Source of the DNA: Chelatococcus caeni
GTDB lineage: Bacteria > Pseudomonadota > Alphaproteobacteria > Rhizobiales > Beijerinckiaceae
Direction: 5' to 3'
DNA length: 64,000 nt
Assembly (NCBI RefSeq): GCF_014196925.1
Contig: NZ_JACIEN010000001.1
Coordinates: 1,054,001-1,118,000, forward strand
Every line of letters begins with the position of its first letter. Positions within the stretch are counted from its first letter, which is position 1. Below the pieces are notes generated by a model. That model did not search any database. It was given only the letters and a program-made list of their open reading frames with translations, and was not told where the DNA came from. The translations under genes and the position numbers were made by a program. Shown piece after piece: positions 33,857 to 43,567 of the stretch.

Positions 33857-36568
33857 ATGGACAAGACTTTCGAGCCGGGCGCCGTCGAGGCGCGGATTTC
33901 CGCCGTGTGGGAGAAGGAAGGGGCGTTTCGCGCCGGGCGCGAGGACCGCGCCGGCGCGCCGCCCTATTGCATCGTCATTCCCCCGCCGAACGTTACCGGC
34001 TCGCTGCACATGGGCCATGCGCTCAACAACACGCTGCAGGACGTGCTCTGCCGCTTCGAGCGCATGCGCGGCAAGGACGTGCTGTGGCAGCCCGGCATGG
34101 ATCACGCCGGCATCGCCACGCAGATGGTGGTCGAGCGTCAGCTCATGGAGCGGCAGGAGCCGTCCCGTCGGGACCTCGGGCGCGAGCGCTTCGTCGAGCG
34201 CGTCTGGGCGTGGAAGGAGCAGTCCGGCGGCGCCATCATCAACCAGCTGAAGCGCCTCGGCGCCTCCTGTGACTGGTCGCGCGAGCGCTTCACGATGGAC
34301 GAGGGGCTGTCGCAGGCCGTCGTCAAGGTCTTCGTCGCCCTGCACGCCGAGGGGCTGATCTACAAGGACAAGCGCCTCGTCAACTGGGACCCGCGCTTCC
34401 TCACCGCCATCTCGGACCTCGAGGTGCAGCAGGTCGAGGTCAAGGGCCATCTCTGGCACATCCGCTACCCCGTCGAGGGGGAGGCGGGACGCTTCATCAC
34501 GGTCGCGACGACCAGGCCGGAGACCATGCTGGGCGACACGGCCGTCGCGGTCCATCCCGAGGATGAGCGTTACCGCGATCTCATCGGCAAGAATGTCGTG
34601 CTGCCGCTCGTCGGCCGGCGCATCCCGATCGTTGCCGACGCCTATTCCGATCCGGAAAAGGGCACCGGTGCCGTCAAGATCACGCCGGCGCACGATTTCA
34701 ACGACTTCGACGTCGGCAAGCGCCACGGCCTCCGGCTCGTCAACGTGCTCGGCCCGGAGGCCGAGATCACGGTGCGCGACAATGAGGCCTTCCTCGAGGG
34801 CTCTGAGGCCGGCGCCGATCTCGAGGCGGTGCTCGCGCTTCATGGGCTCGACCGTTTCGAGGCGCGCAAGCGCATCGTCGCCATGCTGGAGGAGCGGGAA
34901 CTCCTCGCGGCGATCGAGCCGCACACCCACATGGTGCCGCACGGCGACCGTTCCGGCGTGGTCATCGAACCCTGGCTGACGGACCAGTGGTATCTCGACG
35001 TCAAGCCGCTCGCCGAGAAGGCGCTCGCCGCCGTGCGCGCCGGCAAGACGCGCTTCGTCCCGGAGACGTGGGAGAAGACCTACTTCCAGTGGCTTGAGAA
35101 CATCGAGCCGTGGTGCATCTCGCGCCAGCTCTGGTGGGGCCATCAGATCCCGGCGTGGTACGGGCCGGATGGCCATGTCTTCGTCGCCGCGGGTGAGGAC
35201 GAGGCAAGGTCCGCCGCGGCCCGCCATTACGGCAGCGAAGTGTCGCTCACCCGCGACGAGGACGTGCTCGACACCTGGTTCTCCTCCGCGCTGTGGCCCT
35301 TCTCGACGCTCGGCTGGCCGGACAAGACGCCGGAGCTCGCCCGCTATTATCCGACCAGCACGCTCGTCACCGGCTTCGACATCATCTTCTTCTGGGTCGC
35401 CCGGATGATGATGATGGGCATCCATTTCATGGACGACGTGCCCTTCCGCGACGTCTACATCCACGCCCTCGTCCGCGACGAGAAGGGGGCGAAGATGTCG
35501 AAGTCCAAGGGCAATGTCATCGACCCGCTCGACCTCGTCGAGAAATACGGCGCCGATGCCCTGCGCTTCACGCTCGCCGCCATGGCGGCGCAGGGACGCG
35601 ACATCAAGCTTTCGACGCAACGGGTTGAAGGATATCGCAATTTCGCGACCAAGATCTGGAATGCGGCGCGCTTTGCCGAGATGAACGGCTGCGTGCGTGT
35701 GGCGGCTTTCACGCCGGACCAGGCGACACTGACGCTCAACCGCTGGATCCTCGGCGAGTGCGGCGCCGCCGCCGGCGCCGTGACGGCTGCGCTCGAGGCG
35801 TTCAAGTTCAACGAGGCGGCGGGCGCGGCCTACCGCTTCGTCTGGAACCTCTTCTGCGACTGGTATCTCGAGCTCGCCAAGCCCGTCCTGCAGGGCGAGG
35901 ACGGCCCCGCCAAGGACGAGACGCGGGCGACGATCGCCTTCGTCCTCGACGAGATCTGCAAGCTGCTGCATCCCTTCATGCCCTTCCTCACCGAGGAGCT
36001 GTGGGCCATCAAGGGCGAGGAGGGGCCCGCGCGCGAGACGATCCTGGCGCTCGCCTCGTGGCCTGCGGCCAAGCCGGCAGGCGATGCCGAGGCGGAGGCC
36101 GAGATCGGCTGGATCATCGACCTCGTGTCCGACATCCGCTCCGCCCGGGCGGAGACGAACGTGCCGGCCGGCGCGCAGGTGCCGCTCGTCTTCGTCGGCG
36201 CCTCCGCCGGGACGCGGGCGCGCGTCAACCGCTGGGAGGATGTGCTGCGCCGTCTCGCCCGCCTGGGCGACATCAGCTATGCCGAGGCGGTGCCCGGGGG
36301 CAGCATCCAGCTCATCGTCCGCGGCGAGGTGGCGGCCCTGCCGCTCGCCGGCCTCGTCGATCTTGCGGCCGAGCGTGTCCGCCTCGAGAAGGAGCTCGGC
36401 AAGCTCGATGCGGATATCGCCCGCATCGACGCCAAGCTCGCCAATGCGGATTTCATCGCCCGCGCGCCGGAAGAGGTCGTGGAAGAGCAGAAGGAGCGCC
36501 GGGAAGCCGCGCTCCTGCGCCAGGGCAAGATCCGCGAGGCGCTCGCCCGCCTCGCCGGCGCCGCATAA
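33857..36568 (+). CDS. valS: Valyl-tRNA synthetase
   Basis: A 903-residue class I synthetase that charges tRNA-Val and edits mischarged threonine. The HIGH region is PPPNVTGSLHMGHALNN, the KMSKS loop is GAKMSKSKGN, and the editing domain holds TTRPETMLGDTAVAVHP. The C-terminal coiled coil is ERVRLEKELGKLDADIARID. The ATG at 33857 gives the normal N terminus; another in-frame ATG lies at 33845. A hairpin about 46 bases after the stop may end transcription. Confidence 0.96.
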   Translation: MDKTFEPGAVEARISAVWEKEGAFRAGREDRAGAPPYCIVIPPPNVTGSLHMGHALNNTLQDVLCRFERMRGKDVLWQPGMDHAGIATQMVVERQLMERQEPSRRDLGRERFVERVWAWKEQSGGAIINQLKRLGASCDWSRERFTMDEGLSQAVVKVFVALHAEGLIYKDKRLVNWDPRFLTAISDLEVQQVEVKGHLWHIRYPVEGEAGRFITVATTRPETMLGDTAVAVHPEDERYRDLIGKNVVLPLVGRRIPIVADAYSDPEKGTGAVKITPAHDFNDFDVGKRHGLRLVNVLGPEAEITVRDNEAFLEGSEAGADLEAVLALHGLDRFEARKRIVAMLEERELLAAIEPHTHMVPHGDRSGVVIEPWLTDQWYLDVKPLAEKALAAVRAGKTRFVPETWEKTYFQWLENIEPWCISRQLWWGHQIPAWYGPDGHVFVAAGEDEARSAAARHYGSEVSLTRDEDVLDTWFSSALWPFSTLGWPDKTPELARYYPTSTLVTGFDIIFFWVARMMMMGIHFMDDVPFRDVYIHALVRDEKGAKMSKSKGNVIDPLDLVEKYGADALRFTLAAMAAQGRDIKLSTQRVEGYRNFATKIWNAARFAEMNGCVRVAAFTPDQATLTLNRWILGECGAAAGAVTAALEAFKFNEAAGAAYRFVWNLFCDWYLELAKPVLQGEDGPAKDETRATIAFVLDEICKLLHPFMPFLTEELWAIKGEEGPARETILALASWPAAKPAGDAEAEAEIGWIIDLVSDIRSARAETNVPAGAQVPLVFVGASAGTRARVNRWEDVLRRLARLGDISYAEAVPGGSIQLIVRGEVAALPLAGLVDLAAERVRLEKELGKLDADIARIDAKLANADFIARAPEEVVEEQKERREAALLRQGKIREALARLAGAA

Positions 36569-36613
36569 CCATTAAGGTTAATTTCCCCTCAATTTTATGT
36601 GACTTCAGCGCAA

Positions 36614-36646
36614 CAGGCCGTGACGATCATCGATCGCCACGGCCTG
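36614..36646 (+). terminator. Hairpin after valS
   Basis: The inverted repeat CAGGCCGTG...CACGGCCTG (9 bp, 15-base loop) lies between valS and ilvD. There is no T-run after it, so factor-independent termination is uncertain. The rest of the 291-base gap shows no leader peptide or riboswitch that I recognise. Confidence 0.4.
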
Positions 36647-36859
36647 CGCGTTGCGGCTGCCGCGAAGCCGCCATAAACGAGTCGCACCTCTTTACGCACA
36701 GCAAATCCTTGAAAGTGCTGCGGTTTGGCTGCGGGGTCCAAGGTTCTGGCAAGCAATTGCCGGGAATGGTGGGCTCGTGCGTGCCTCTTGGCATCACCGC
36801 AGGCTTCTGGGAAAGAATTGCCTCGCAAGGGGCAGGGCGAACAGGGAGTGCGTTGCCGG

Positions 36860-38590
36860 ATGGACGCGCGCGTCTTCGATAAGGCGAAGCTGCCCAGCCG
36901 TCATGTGACGGAGGGGCCCGCGCGTGCGCCCCATCGCTCCTACTATTACGCCATGGGCCTGACGGAGCGGCAGATCCACCAGCCCTTCGTCGGCGTCGCC
37001 AGCTGCTGGAACGAGGCGGCTCCCTGCAACATCGCCCTGATGCGCCAGGCCCAGGCGGTGAAGAAGGGTGTCGCGTCCGCCGGCGGCACGCCGCGCGAGT
37101 TCTGCACCATCACCGTCACCGACGGCATCGCCATGGGCCACCAGGGCATGAAGTCCTCGCTCGTCTCGCGCGAGGTCATCGCCGACTCGGTCGAGCTCAC
37201 CATGCGCGGCCACTGCTATGACGCGCTCGTCGGCCTCGCCGGCTGCGACAAGTCGCTGCCCGGCATGATGATGGCCATGGTGCGCCTCAACGTCCCGTCG
37301 ATCTTCATCTACGGCGGCTCCATCCTGCCGGGCAACTTTCGCGGCAAGCCCGTCACCGTGCAGGACGTCTTCGAGGCCGTCGGCCGCCATTCCGTCGGCA
37401 ACATGTCGGATGACGACCTGGCCGAGCTGGAGCAGGTGGCCTGCCCCTCGGCCGGGGCCTGCGGCGCCCAGTTCACCGCCAACACCATGGCGACCGTGTC
37501 GGAGGCCATCGGCCTCGCGCTGCCTTATTCGGCCGGCGCCCCGGCGCCCTACGAGATCCGCGACAGCTTCTGCATGACCGCGGGCGAGATGATCATGGAG
37601 CTCGTCGCGAGGCAGATCCGCCCGCGCGACATCGTCACCCTGAAGGCGCTGGAGAATGCGGCGACCGTGGTGGCCGCCTCGGGCGGCTCCACCAATGCGG
37701 CGCTGCATCTGCCGGCCATCGCCCACGAGGCCGGCATCAAGTTCGACCTCTTCGACGTCGCCGAGATCTTCCGCCGCACGCCCTATATCGCCGATCTCAA
37801 GCCCGGCGGGCGCTATGTCGCCAAGGACATGTTCGAGATCGGCGGCATTCCGCTCCTGATGAAGACGCTGCTCGACCACGGCTTCCTGCACGGCGACTGC
37901 ATGACCGTGACGGGCCGCACGATCGCGGAAAACCTCGCCTCGGTGCGCTGGAACGACGAGCAGGACGTGGTGCGTCCCGCCGACGAGCCGCTGTCGCCCA
38001 CGGGCGGCGTCGTCGGCCTCAGCGGCAATCTCGCGCCGGACGGCGCCATCGTGAAGGTGGCCGGCATGGACGAGGACAGCCTCGACTTTGCCGGGCCGGC
38101 CCGCTGCTTCGACAGCGAGGAGGCCTGTTTCGAGGCGGTGAAGAACCGCGCCTACGAAGAAGGCGACGTGCTCGTCATCCGCTACGAGGGGCCGCGCGGC
38201 GGCCCCGGCATGCGCGAGATGCTGGCCACGACGGCGGCCCTCTACGGACAGGGCATGGGCGACAAGGTGGCGCTCATCACGGACGGGCGTTTCTCCGGCG
38301 CGACGCGTGGCCTGTGCATCGGCCATGTCGGGCCGGAGGCGGCCGTCGGCGGACCGATCGGCTTGCTGCGCGACGGCGACATCATCGAGATCGATGCCGT
38401 GGCCGGCAGGCTGGATGTGCGGGTGTCCGAGGCTGAGATGGCGCGTCGGCGCGCCGTCTGGACCCCGCGCGAGACGGACTATGGCTCGGGGGCACTCTGG
38501 AAATATGCGCAGACGGTCGGGCCGGCGCGCGGCGGCGCCGTGACCCACCCAGGCGCCTTCGAAGAAAAGCACTGCTATGCTGACCAGTAG
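36860..38590 (+). CDS. ilvD: Dihydroxy-acid dehydratase
   Basis: A 576-residue iron-sulfur dehydratase in valine, isoleucine and pantothenate synthesis; it converts 2,3-dihydroxy acids to 2-keto acids. Cluster ligands are seen as [28 protein letters not shown] and [16 protein letters not shown], and the C-terminal part has [15 protein letters not shown]. The family length is 550-620 residues. The ATG at 36860 is chosen; a GTG four codons upstream is also in frame. The last 14 bases overlap the start of the ExoR-like gene. Confidence 0.95.
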   Translation: MDARVFDKAKLPSRHVTEGPARAPHRSYYYAMGLTERQIHQPFVGVASCWNEAAPCNIALMRQAQAVKKGVASAGGTPREFCTITVTDGIAMGHQGMKSSLVSREVIADSVELTMRGHCYDALVGLAGCDKSLPGMMMAMVRLNVPSIFIYGGSILPGNFRGKPVTVQDVFEAVGRHSVGNMSDDDLAELEQVACPSAGACGAQFTANTMATVSEAIGLALPYSAGAPAPYEIRDSFCMTAGEMIMELVARQIRPRDIVTLKALENAATVVAASGGSTNAALHLPAIAHEAGIKFDLFDVAEIFRRTPYIADLKPGGRYVAKDMFEIGGIPLLMKTLLDHGFLHGDCMTVTGRTIAENLASVRWNDEQDVVRPADEPLSPTGGVVGLSGNLAPDGAIVKVAGMDEDSLDFAGPARCFDSEEACFEAVKNRAYEEGDVLVIRYEGPRGGPGMREMLATTAALYGQGMGDKVALITDGRFSGATRGLCIGHVGPEAAVGGPIGLLRDGDIIEIDAVAGRLDVRVSEAEMARRRAVWTPRETDYGSGALWKYAQTVGPARGGAVTHPGAFEEKHCYADQ

Positions 38591-39410
38591 AGTACTCGCG
38601 TACGGGCTCGGCGCCCTCGTCTTCGCCGCCGCCATGCCGACGGCCATGGCGCTCGACGGCCCGCGCTCGGCCGCCGCCCCCGTGATCGGCGCCTCGCCGA
38701 CCGATGCCTTCAAGTCGGTGCGTGACGCCTTCAAGACCGGCATCCGCGACTACAATGCCGGCGACAAGGTGGGCGCCGTGCGTGCCCTCGAATATGCGGC
38801 GACGCAGGGCCACACCATGGCACTGTGGAAGCTCGGCCGCATGTATGCCGAGGGCGACGGCGTCGGCCACGACGACCTCAAGGCCTTCGAGTATTTCTCG
38901 AAGATCGCCGACCAATATGCCGACGAGAGCCCGGCCTCGGCGAACGCGCGCTTCGTCTCCAGCGCCTTCGTCGCGCTCGGCGGCTATTTCCTCGAGGGCA
39001 TCTCCGGCAGCTACGTCAAACGCGACGTCGGCCGCGCGGTGGACATGTTCTACTACGCCGCCTCCTATTACGGCGATCCGGACGCCCAGTACGGCCTCGC
39101 GCGCCTCTATCTCGAGGGGCTCGGCGTCGACAAGGACAGCCGCCAGGCGGCGCGCTGGCTGCACCTTTCCGCGGAGAAGGGCCATCACGCCGCGCAGGCG
39201 CTGCTCGGCAACCTGCTCATCCTCGGCGATGGCGTGCCGCGGCAGGGCGCCCGCGGCCTGATGTGGCTGACGATGGCCCGCGAAGCGGCCGATCCGCAGA
39301 AGGACAGCTGGATCATCGACCTGCACGACAGGGCCTTCTCGTCCGCGAGCGAGAGCGACCGGCAGGCAGCGCTCGCCTACATGCAGCAATATCTCAGCAA
39401 GCACCGCTAG
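38577..39410 (+). CDS. exoR: ExoR-like periplasmic Sel1-repeat regulator
   Basis: A 277-residue secreted protein with a signal peptide (residues 1-25, ending PTAMA) and a series of Sel1-like helical repeats: [79 protein letters not shown]. Sequence and repeat order resemble rhizobial ExoR, which binds the periplasmic part of the ExoS sensor and represses the ExoS-ChvI response. ExoS and ChvI are not in the window. The start lies inside ilvD, suggesting coupling, though exoR in rhizobia is usually expressed independently. Confidence 0.82.
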   Translation: MLTSRVLAYGLGALVFAAAMPTAMALDGPRSAAAPVIGASPTDAFKSVRDAFKTGIRDYNAGDKVGAVRALEYAATQGHTMALWKLGRMYAEGDGVGHDDLKAFEYFSKIADQYADESPASANARFVSSAFVALGGYFLEGISGSYVKRDVGRAVDMFYYAASYYGDPDAQYGLARLYLEGLGVDKDSRQAARWLHLSAEKGHHAAQALLGNLLILGDGVPRQGARGLMWLTMAREAADPQKDSWIIDLHDRAFSSASESDRQAALAYMQQYLSKHR

Positions 39411-39418
39411 AGCCCGTT

Positions 39419-39447
39419 CCGATCAGATTGCATCGCAATCTGATCGG
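39419..39447. repeat. Palindrome A, 13-bp stem
   Basis: An uninterrupted 13-bp inverted repeat (CCGATCAGATTGC/GCAATCTGATCGG) with loop ATC. It starts nine bases after the exoR stop. Confidence 0.85.
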
Positions 39448-39471
39448 TAAAACGGTCTCTTTCTTAGTGTT

Positions 39472-39520
39472 TAGAGCCAGATCCTATCAGGTTGATCCAA
39501 CCTGATAGGATCTGGCTCTA
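39472..39520. repeat. Palindrome B, 23-bp stem
   Basis: A perfect 23-bp inverted repeat (beginning TAGAGCCAGATCCTATCAGG) with loop ATC. It lies between the convergent exoR and adenylate cyclase genes, 15 bases from the cyclase stop, and could terminate transcription from both sides. Loop and GATC content match palindrome A, so both are probably members of one repeat family. Confidence 0.9.
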
Positions 39521-39535
39521 AGGGATTCTGCTGAT

Positions 39536-41680
39536 TCAGCCTTCCGGGACCGGCTCGTTCTCCGCGAGCCGCGTCCGATGGTAGGCGTAGAGTCGCGCGT
39601 GGCGGGCCCCGGCGGGGCTTCGTGAGACCTCCTCCAGAAGCTCCTGCGCCGATGTCCGGCCGTTGATGGCGGCCGCGATGGCGGCATCGTGTTGCCGGCG
39701 GAAATCGTCGAAACCGGCATCCTTCCCATCCGGCCCCGAGACGAGGGCATAAAGCCGCGTTGCCTCGCCGCGGCCGCGCAGGCGCACCTCGTCGACGAGG
39801 ACGAAGGTGAAGGCCGGCGCTGCGGCCACGACCTCGCCCGAGACGAGGATCGGCTCCCCGTAGACCTTGCTCGTCTGCTCGATGCGCGCGGCGGCGTTCA
39901 CGGTGTCGCCGACGGCGGAATAGTCGAAGCGGTGCCGCGAGCCGAGGTTGCCGACGCAGGCTGGCCCGGTATGGATGCCGATGCCCACGGCGAGCGGCGG
40001 CAGGCCCTCCTGCGCCAGGGTCGGGGCGAGGCGGCCGATCGCCGCCTGCATGGCGAGCGCTGCCTTGAGCGCCTTCGCCACATGGTCCGGCACGTCGAGC
40101 GGCGCGTTCCAGAAGGCCATGAGGCCGTCGCCGAGAAACTTGTCGATCGTGCCGCCGTGGCGCATCACCTCGTCGGTGAGCGGCGTGTGCACGGTATTGA
40201 GGAAGGTGACGACCTCCCGCGCGTCGAGCCGCTCGGCACGGCTGGTGAAGCCGCGGATGTCGGCGAAGAGCACGGTTATCGGCCGGATCTCGCCGCCGAG
40301 CGCCAGGCGCCCCGGCTCGCGCGCCAGCGCCGCCACCACCTCCGGCGACAGGTAGCGCGCGAAGGCCTGGCGGATCCATCGCCGCTCCGCCTCCGTGCGG
40401 CGCAGTGCGATGGCGATGGCGGTGGCGAAGGAGGCCGCCGTACCGGCGAGTGGCCAGACCGGATCGATGAGCATCGCCCAGCGCGAGAAGGCGAGCCAGC
40501 TCGCTGCGGCGACGGTCGCGGCAAGGCCGAGGAAGCCGAGGGCGCTGACGAGGGGGCGCACGCGCAAGGCGAGGGCCGCGGCAAGGGCACTGAAGGTGAG
40601 AAGCGCGGCCACCTCGATGCCCGGCGCATAGTCCGGCCGCATCAGGCGGGCACCCGAAAGGACGTGCTCGATGAATTCCGCGTGGATGTCGACGCCGGGC
40701 ACCGCGGCTTCGAGCGGCGTCGCACGCACGTCGGCAAGGGCGGCGGCGCTCGTACCGACGAGGACGATGGCGCCGGAAAGCGCGGCCGTGTCGGCGGAGC
40801 CGTCCAGCAGGCGCCAGGCGGCGAGGCGGCGCTCCGGCCGCGTGCCGGCGTAGTGGATGCGCAGCGCGCCGTCCGCCTCGGTGGCGATGGTGGCGTCGCC
40901 GATGCGCACGGCCGCAATCCCTGTCTGGCGTCCGAAAGCGGTTTCGCCGCTCGCGTTCGAGGCGCGCACGAGGATGGTCGATGCCCCTTGCGCGACGCGC
41001 AGCGCCTCGCTCGCCAGGCTCGGCACCAGCGCATCGCCGAGCGCCATGAGCGTCGGCACGCGCCGCACGACGAGGTCGCGGTCCGGCACCCAGTTGAGTG
41101 CCCCGAGGCCGGCTGCCGGCTTGGTGAAGAGCGGCAGGGAGGGAATGACGCCCGGAAAGCGCGGCACGAAGTTCAGGGGGTCGTCGCCCGCCGTGGCAAA
41201 GCCCGCCTTCGGCGCGAGCGGCGTCTCGCCCGGCGCGTTCGTCAGGGTGAGGCTCATGACGACCGGGGCGGAGGCGACGGCCTCGGCCAGCCGCTCGTCG
41301 CCCGGCGCCTCCGGCCCGCCGGTCCGCTCCGGCTCCGACAGGAGGATGTCGAAGGCGACGGCGGCGGCACCGGCAGCCTGCAGCCGGTCCACGATCGCGG
41401 CGAGGCGCGCCCGCGGCCAGGGCCACTGGCCGAGCCGGGCGAGGCTCTCGTCGTCGATGTCGACGATGCGCACGGGCAGGGTGGGGTCGTAGGGTCGCGG
41501 GGACAGCCGCTGATAGCTGTCGAAGGTGATGTCGCGCACCGCGCGCACGGGCATGGGCGCCGACAGGATGAGGGCGGCGGTGGCGACCACCGGCACGAGC
41601 ACGGCGGCCCAGCCGCCGGGCCGCAGGTGGCGGCGTGCACCTTGATGTGCGTCCGTCGGCGTCACGCCGCTGTCCTGCAT
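39536..41680 (-). CDS. CHASE2-domain adenylate/guanylate cyclase
   Basis: A 714-residue membrane protein. One N-terminal helix (about 22-42) is followed by a large extracytoplasmic CHASE2 domain (about 45-340; VRIVDIDDESLARLGQWPWP, then AFDILLSEPER). Three helices (about 350-445) and a class III cyclase domain (about 460-650; VLFADIRGFTSRAE, then KFLGDGLMAFWNAPL and FDYSAVGDTVNAAARIE) complete it. Metal-binding Asp residues are present. Such proteins make cAMP in response to an unknown periplasmic signal. The ATG at 41680 has GGAG upstream. The gene is divergent from a FecR-domain gene. Confidence 0.92.
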   Translation of the reverse strand: MQDSGVTPTDAHQGARRHLRPGGWAAVLVPVVATAALILSAPMPVRAVRDITFDSYQRLSPRPYDPTLPVRIVDIDDESLARLGQWPWPRARLAAIVDRLQAAGAAAVAFDILLSEPERTGGPEAPGDERLAEAVASAPVVMSLTLTNAPGETPLAPKAGFATAGDDPLNFVPRFPGVIPSLPLFTKPAAGLGALNWVPDRDLVVRRVPTLMALGDALVPSLASEALRVAQGASTILVRASNASGETAFGRQTGIAAVRIGDATIATEADGALRIHYAGTRPERRLAAWRLLDGSADTAALSGAIVLVGTSAAALADVRATPLEAAVPGVDIHAEFIEHVLSGARLMRPDYAPGIEVAALLTFSALAAALALRVRPLVSALGFLGLAATVAAASWLAFSRWAMLIDPVWPLAGTAASFATAIAIALRRTEAERRWIRQAFARYLSPEVVAALAREPGRLALGGEIRPITVLFADIRGFTSRAERLDAREVVTFLNTVHTPLTDEVMRHGGTIDKFLGDGLMAFWNAPLDVPDHVAKALKAALAMQAAIGRLAPTLAQEGLPPLAVGIGIHTGPACVGNLGSRHRFDYSAVGDTVNAAARIEQTSKVYGEPILVSGEVVAAAPAFTFVLVDEVRLRGRGEATRLYALVSGPDGKDAGFDDFRRQHDAAIAAAINGRTSAQELLEEVSRSPAGARHARLYAYHRTRLAENEPVPEG

Positions 41681-41801
41681 GAGCGATCTCCGTCTACGGG
41701 AGGGAATGTCGCAGTCGGGCATGCGCAAGGCAAATCGCGCCGCTCCCTCGTGCAATGTATGCGTCGCGGGTTATAGTCCCTCGCAGGGTGGGGGGCATGC
41801 G

Positions 41802-42677
41802 ATGGCAAGGTGCACGATTGCCACGGTGGCGGCGCTGGCTGCCGGCTGGCTCGCGGCGGCCTATGGGCCCGCGGCGGCTGAGACGGACATCGGGGCCGCC
41901 GTCATCGCCGAGCGCCAGGTGTCGGGCAGCCTCAACGGGCGGGTGCGGACGGTCGCCGTCGGTTCGGACGTCTTCGCCGACGAGGTCATCCGCACCGGCC
42001 GGGACAGCGCGGCCCGCCTCGTCTTCCGCGACGAGACGCATTTGATGATGACGGCCAATGCCGTCGTCACGCTCGACCGCTTCGTCTTCAATCCCGACCG
42101 GACGGCGACCGAAGCCGTGGTGCGCGCCACGCGCGGCGCCTTCCGCTGGGTGAGCGGTGCCTCGCCCTCCGGTGCCTATGAGATCCGCACCCCGATCGCG
42201 ACCATCGGCGTGCGCGGCACGGTCTTCGATCTTCTCGTCGAGGCCGCCCGCGTCACGGTGGTGCTGCAGGAGGGAGCGGTCGAGGTCTGCACGCTCGCGG
42301 GCCGCTGCGTCGACGTGGTGCGGCCCGGCGACGTGGTCGTCGTCACCCGGGCCGGCCTCGCCGGGCCGGTGGCCGGCACGCCGAACACCTTCGACTTCTT
42401 CGAGGCCTGCCTGCAGAGCAGCAACCGGGCCCTGTGCCGGCAGGTGGAAGAGGTGCCGTCACGGCAGCCGATCTACTGGCTCGACCGCAACGGGCCGGCG
42501 GCGCCCGGCTCCTCCTCGACGGAAACGGGCGGAGGAGGCTCGTCGCAGGGCGGCAATCGCGGCGGCGGCGGTCAAGGTGGCCAGAGTAGCGGCACCCAGG
42601 GAGGCGGCAATCAGGGCGGCGGCACCCAGGGAGGCGGCACGCAGGGAAGCGGCGCACCGGGGAGCAACGGCCCGTGA
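41802..42677 (+). CDS. Secreted FecR-domain protein with Gly/Gln-rich tail
   Basis: A 291-residue protein. The signal peptide is about residues 1-26 (ending GPAAA). The FecR-type domain spans about 45-165, with DEVIRTGRDSAARLVFRDET, LDRFVFNPD and TPIATIGVRGTVF. A cysteine-containing segment follows, and the last 60 residues are Gly, Gln, Ser and Thr in near-repeats (TQGGGNQGGG). The ATG at 41802 is chosen for its signal peptide. FecR-domain proteins of this type often neighbour CHASE2 cyclases, as here (divergent, 121 bases apart), and may sense or bind a cell-surface ligand. Confidence 0.85.
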   Translation: MARCTIATVAALAAGWLAAAYGPAAAETDIGAAVIAERQVSGSLNGRVRTVAVGSDVFADEVIRTGRDSAARLVFRDETHLMMTANAVVTLDRFVFNPDRTATEAVVRATRGAFRWVSGASPSGAYEIRTPIATIGVRGTVFDLLVEAARVTVVLQEGAVEVCTLAGRCVDVVRPGDVVVVTRAGLAGPVAGTPNTFDFFEACLQSSNRALCRQVEEVPSRQPIYWLDRNGPAAPGSSSTETGGGGSSQGGNRGGGGQGGQSSGTQGGGNQGGGTQGGGTQGSGAPGSNGP

Positions 42678-42687
42678 ACGGCCGCGC

Positions 42688-43470
42688 TTACAAGTCGAAT
42701 TCGGCCATGACGGGCACGTGGTCGGACGGCTTGTCCCAGCCGCGCGTGTGCTTGACCACGGTGACGCTCCTGAGCCGGTCGGCCGCCTGCGGCGACAGGA
42801 GCAGGTGGTCGATGCGGATGCCGTTGTTCTTCTGCCACGCCCCCGCCTGATAGTCCCAGAAAGTGTAGAGGCCCGCGGCATCGGTGGTGGAGCGCAGGGC
42901 ATCATAGAGGCCGAGGTTGAGCAGGCTGCGGAACTTCTCCCGCGTCGGCGGCAGGAAGAGCGCGTCGTTCACCCACAGCTCCGGCCTTGCCGCATCCTTC
43001 GGCTCGGGGATAACGTTGAAGTCGCCCGCGATCACGAAGGGCTCCTCCTCGGCGAGACGGGCCCGGGCGTGGGCGTGGAGCCGGTCCATCCAGGCGAGCT
43101 TGTAGCTGTACTTCTCGGACGGCACGGGGTTGCCGTTCGGCAGGTAGATGGCGGCGATGCGCGCCGCGCCCTTCTCGCCCGGCACGAGCGCCTCGACGAA
43201 GCGCGCCTGCCCGTCCTCGTCATCGCCCGGCAGGCGGAGCCGGATGTCCTCCAGCGGCCGCTTGGAGAGGATGGCGACGCCGTTGAAGCTCTTCTGCCCG
43301 CACAGCGCGATGTTGTAGCCGGTGCCGTCGAGCTCGAGCCGCGGGAAGGCCTCCTCCTGGCACTTCAGCTCCTGCAGGCAGACGACATCGGGCGCTTCCT
43401 CCTTCAGGAAGCGCTGCAGATGCTCCAGCCGCTGCTTGATGGAATTGACGTTCCAGGTAGCGATCCGCAT
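42688..43470 (-). CDS. xthA: Exodeoxyribonuclease III
   Basis: A 260-residue AP endonuclease and 3'-5' exonuclease of base-excision repair. Motifs seen are MRIATWNVNSIKQRL, LQELKCQEEAFP with the catalytic Glu, and GWDKPSDHVPV with the catalytic Asp-His pair. The ATG at 43470 gives the typical family N terminus. It converges on the FecR-domain gene, 10 bases apart, and is divergent from the ceramidase-like gene. Confidence 0.95.
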   Translation of the reverse strand: MRIATWNVNSIKQRLEHLQRFLKEEAPDVVCLQELKCQEEAFPRLELDGTGYNIALCGQKSFNGVAILSKRPLEDIRLRLPGDDEDGQARFVEALVPGEKGAARIAAIYLPNGNPVPSEKYSYKLAWMDRLHAHARARLAEEEPFVIAGDFNVIPEPKDAARPELWVNDALFLPPTREKFRSLLNLGLYDALRSTTDAAGLYTFWDYQAGAWQKNNGIRIDHLLLSPQAADRLRSVTVVKHTRGWDKPSDHVPVMAEFDL

Positions 43471-43567
43471 GGCGTGTCGGCTCCGGCGAAGGGATGTTGC
43501 CTCATCGTCATGGAGATGTGACACGGGAGGGGCGGCACCGCAATCACGCGAAGGCGAGGGGTGGGGG

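Noticed and set aside
36569-36859. Leader-peptide attenuator or riboswitch before ilvD
   Set aside because: I looked for runs of branched-chain codons and for known riboswitch cores and found neither; only a simple hairpin is present.
39471-41426. Overlapping minus-strand frame within the cyclase gene
   Set aside because: It is a second frame of the same GC-rich sequence without motifs; the CHASE2-cyclase frame is clear.
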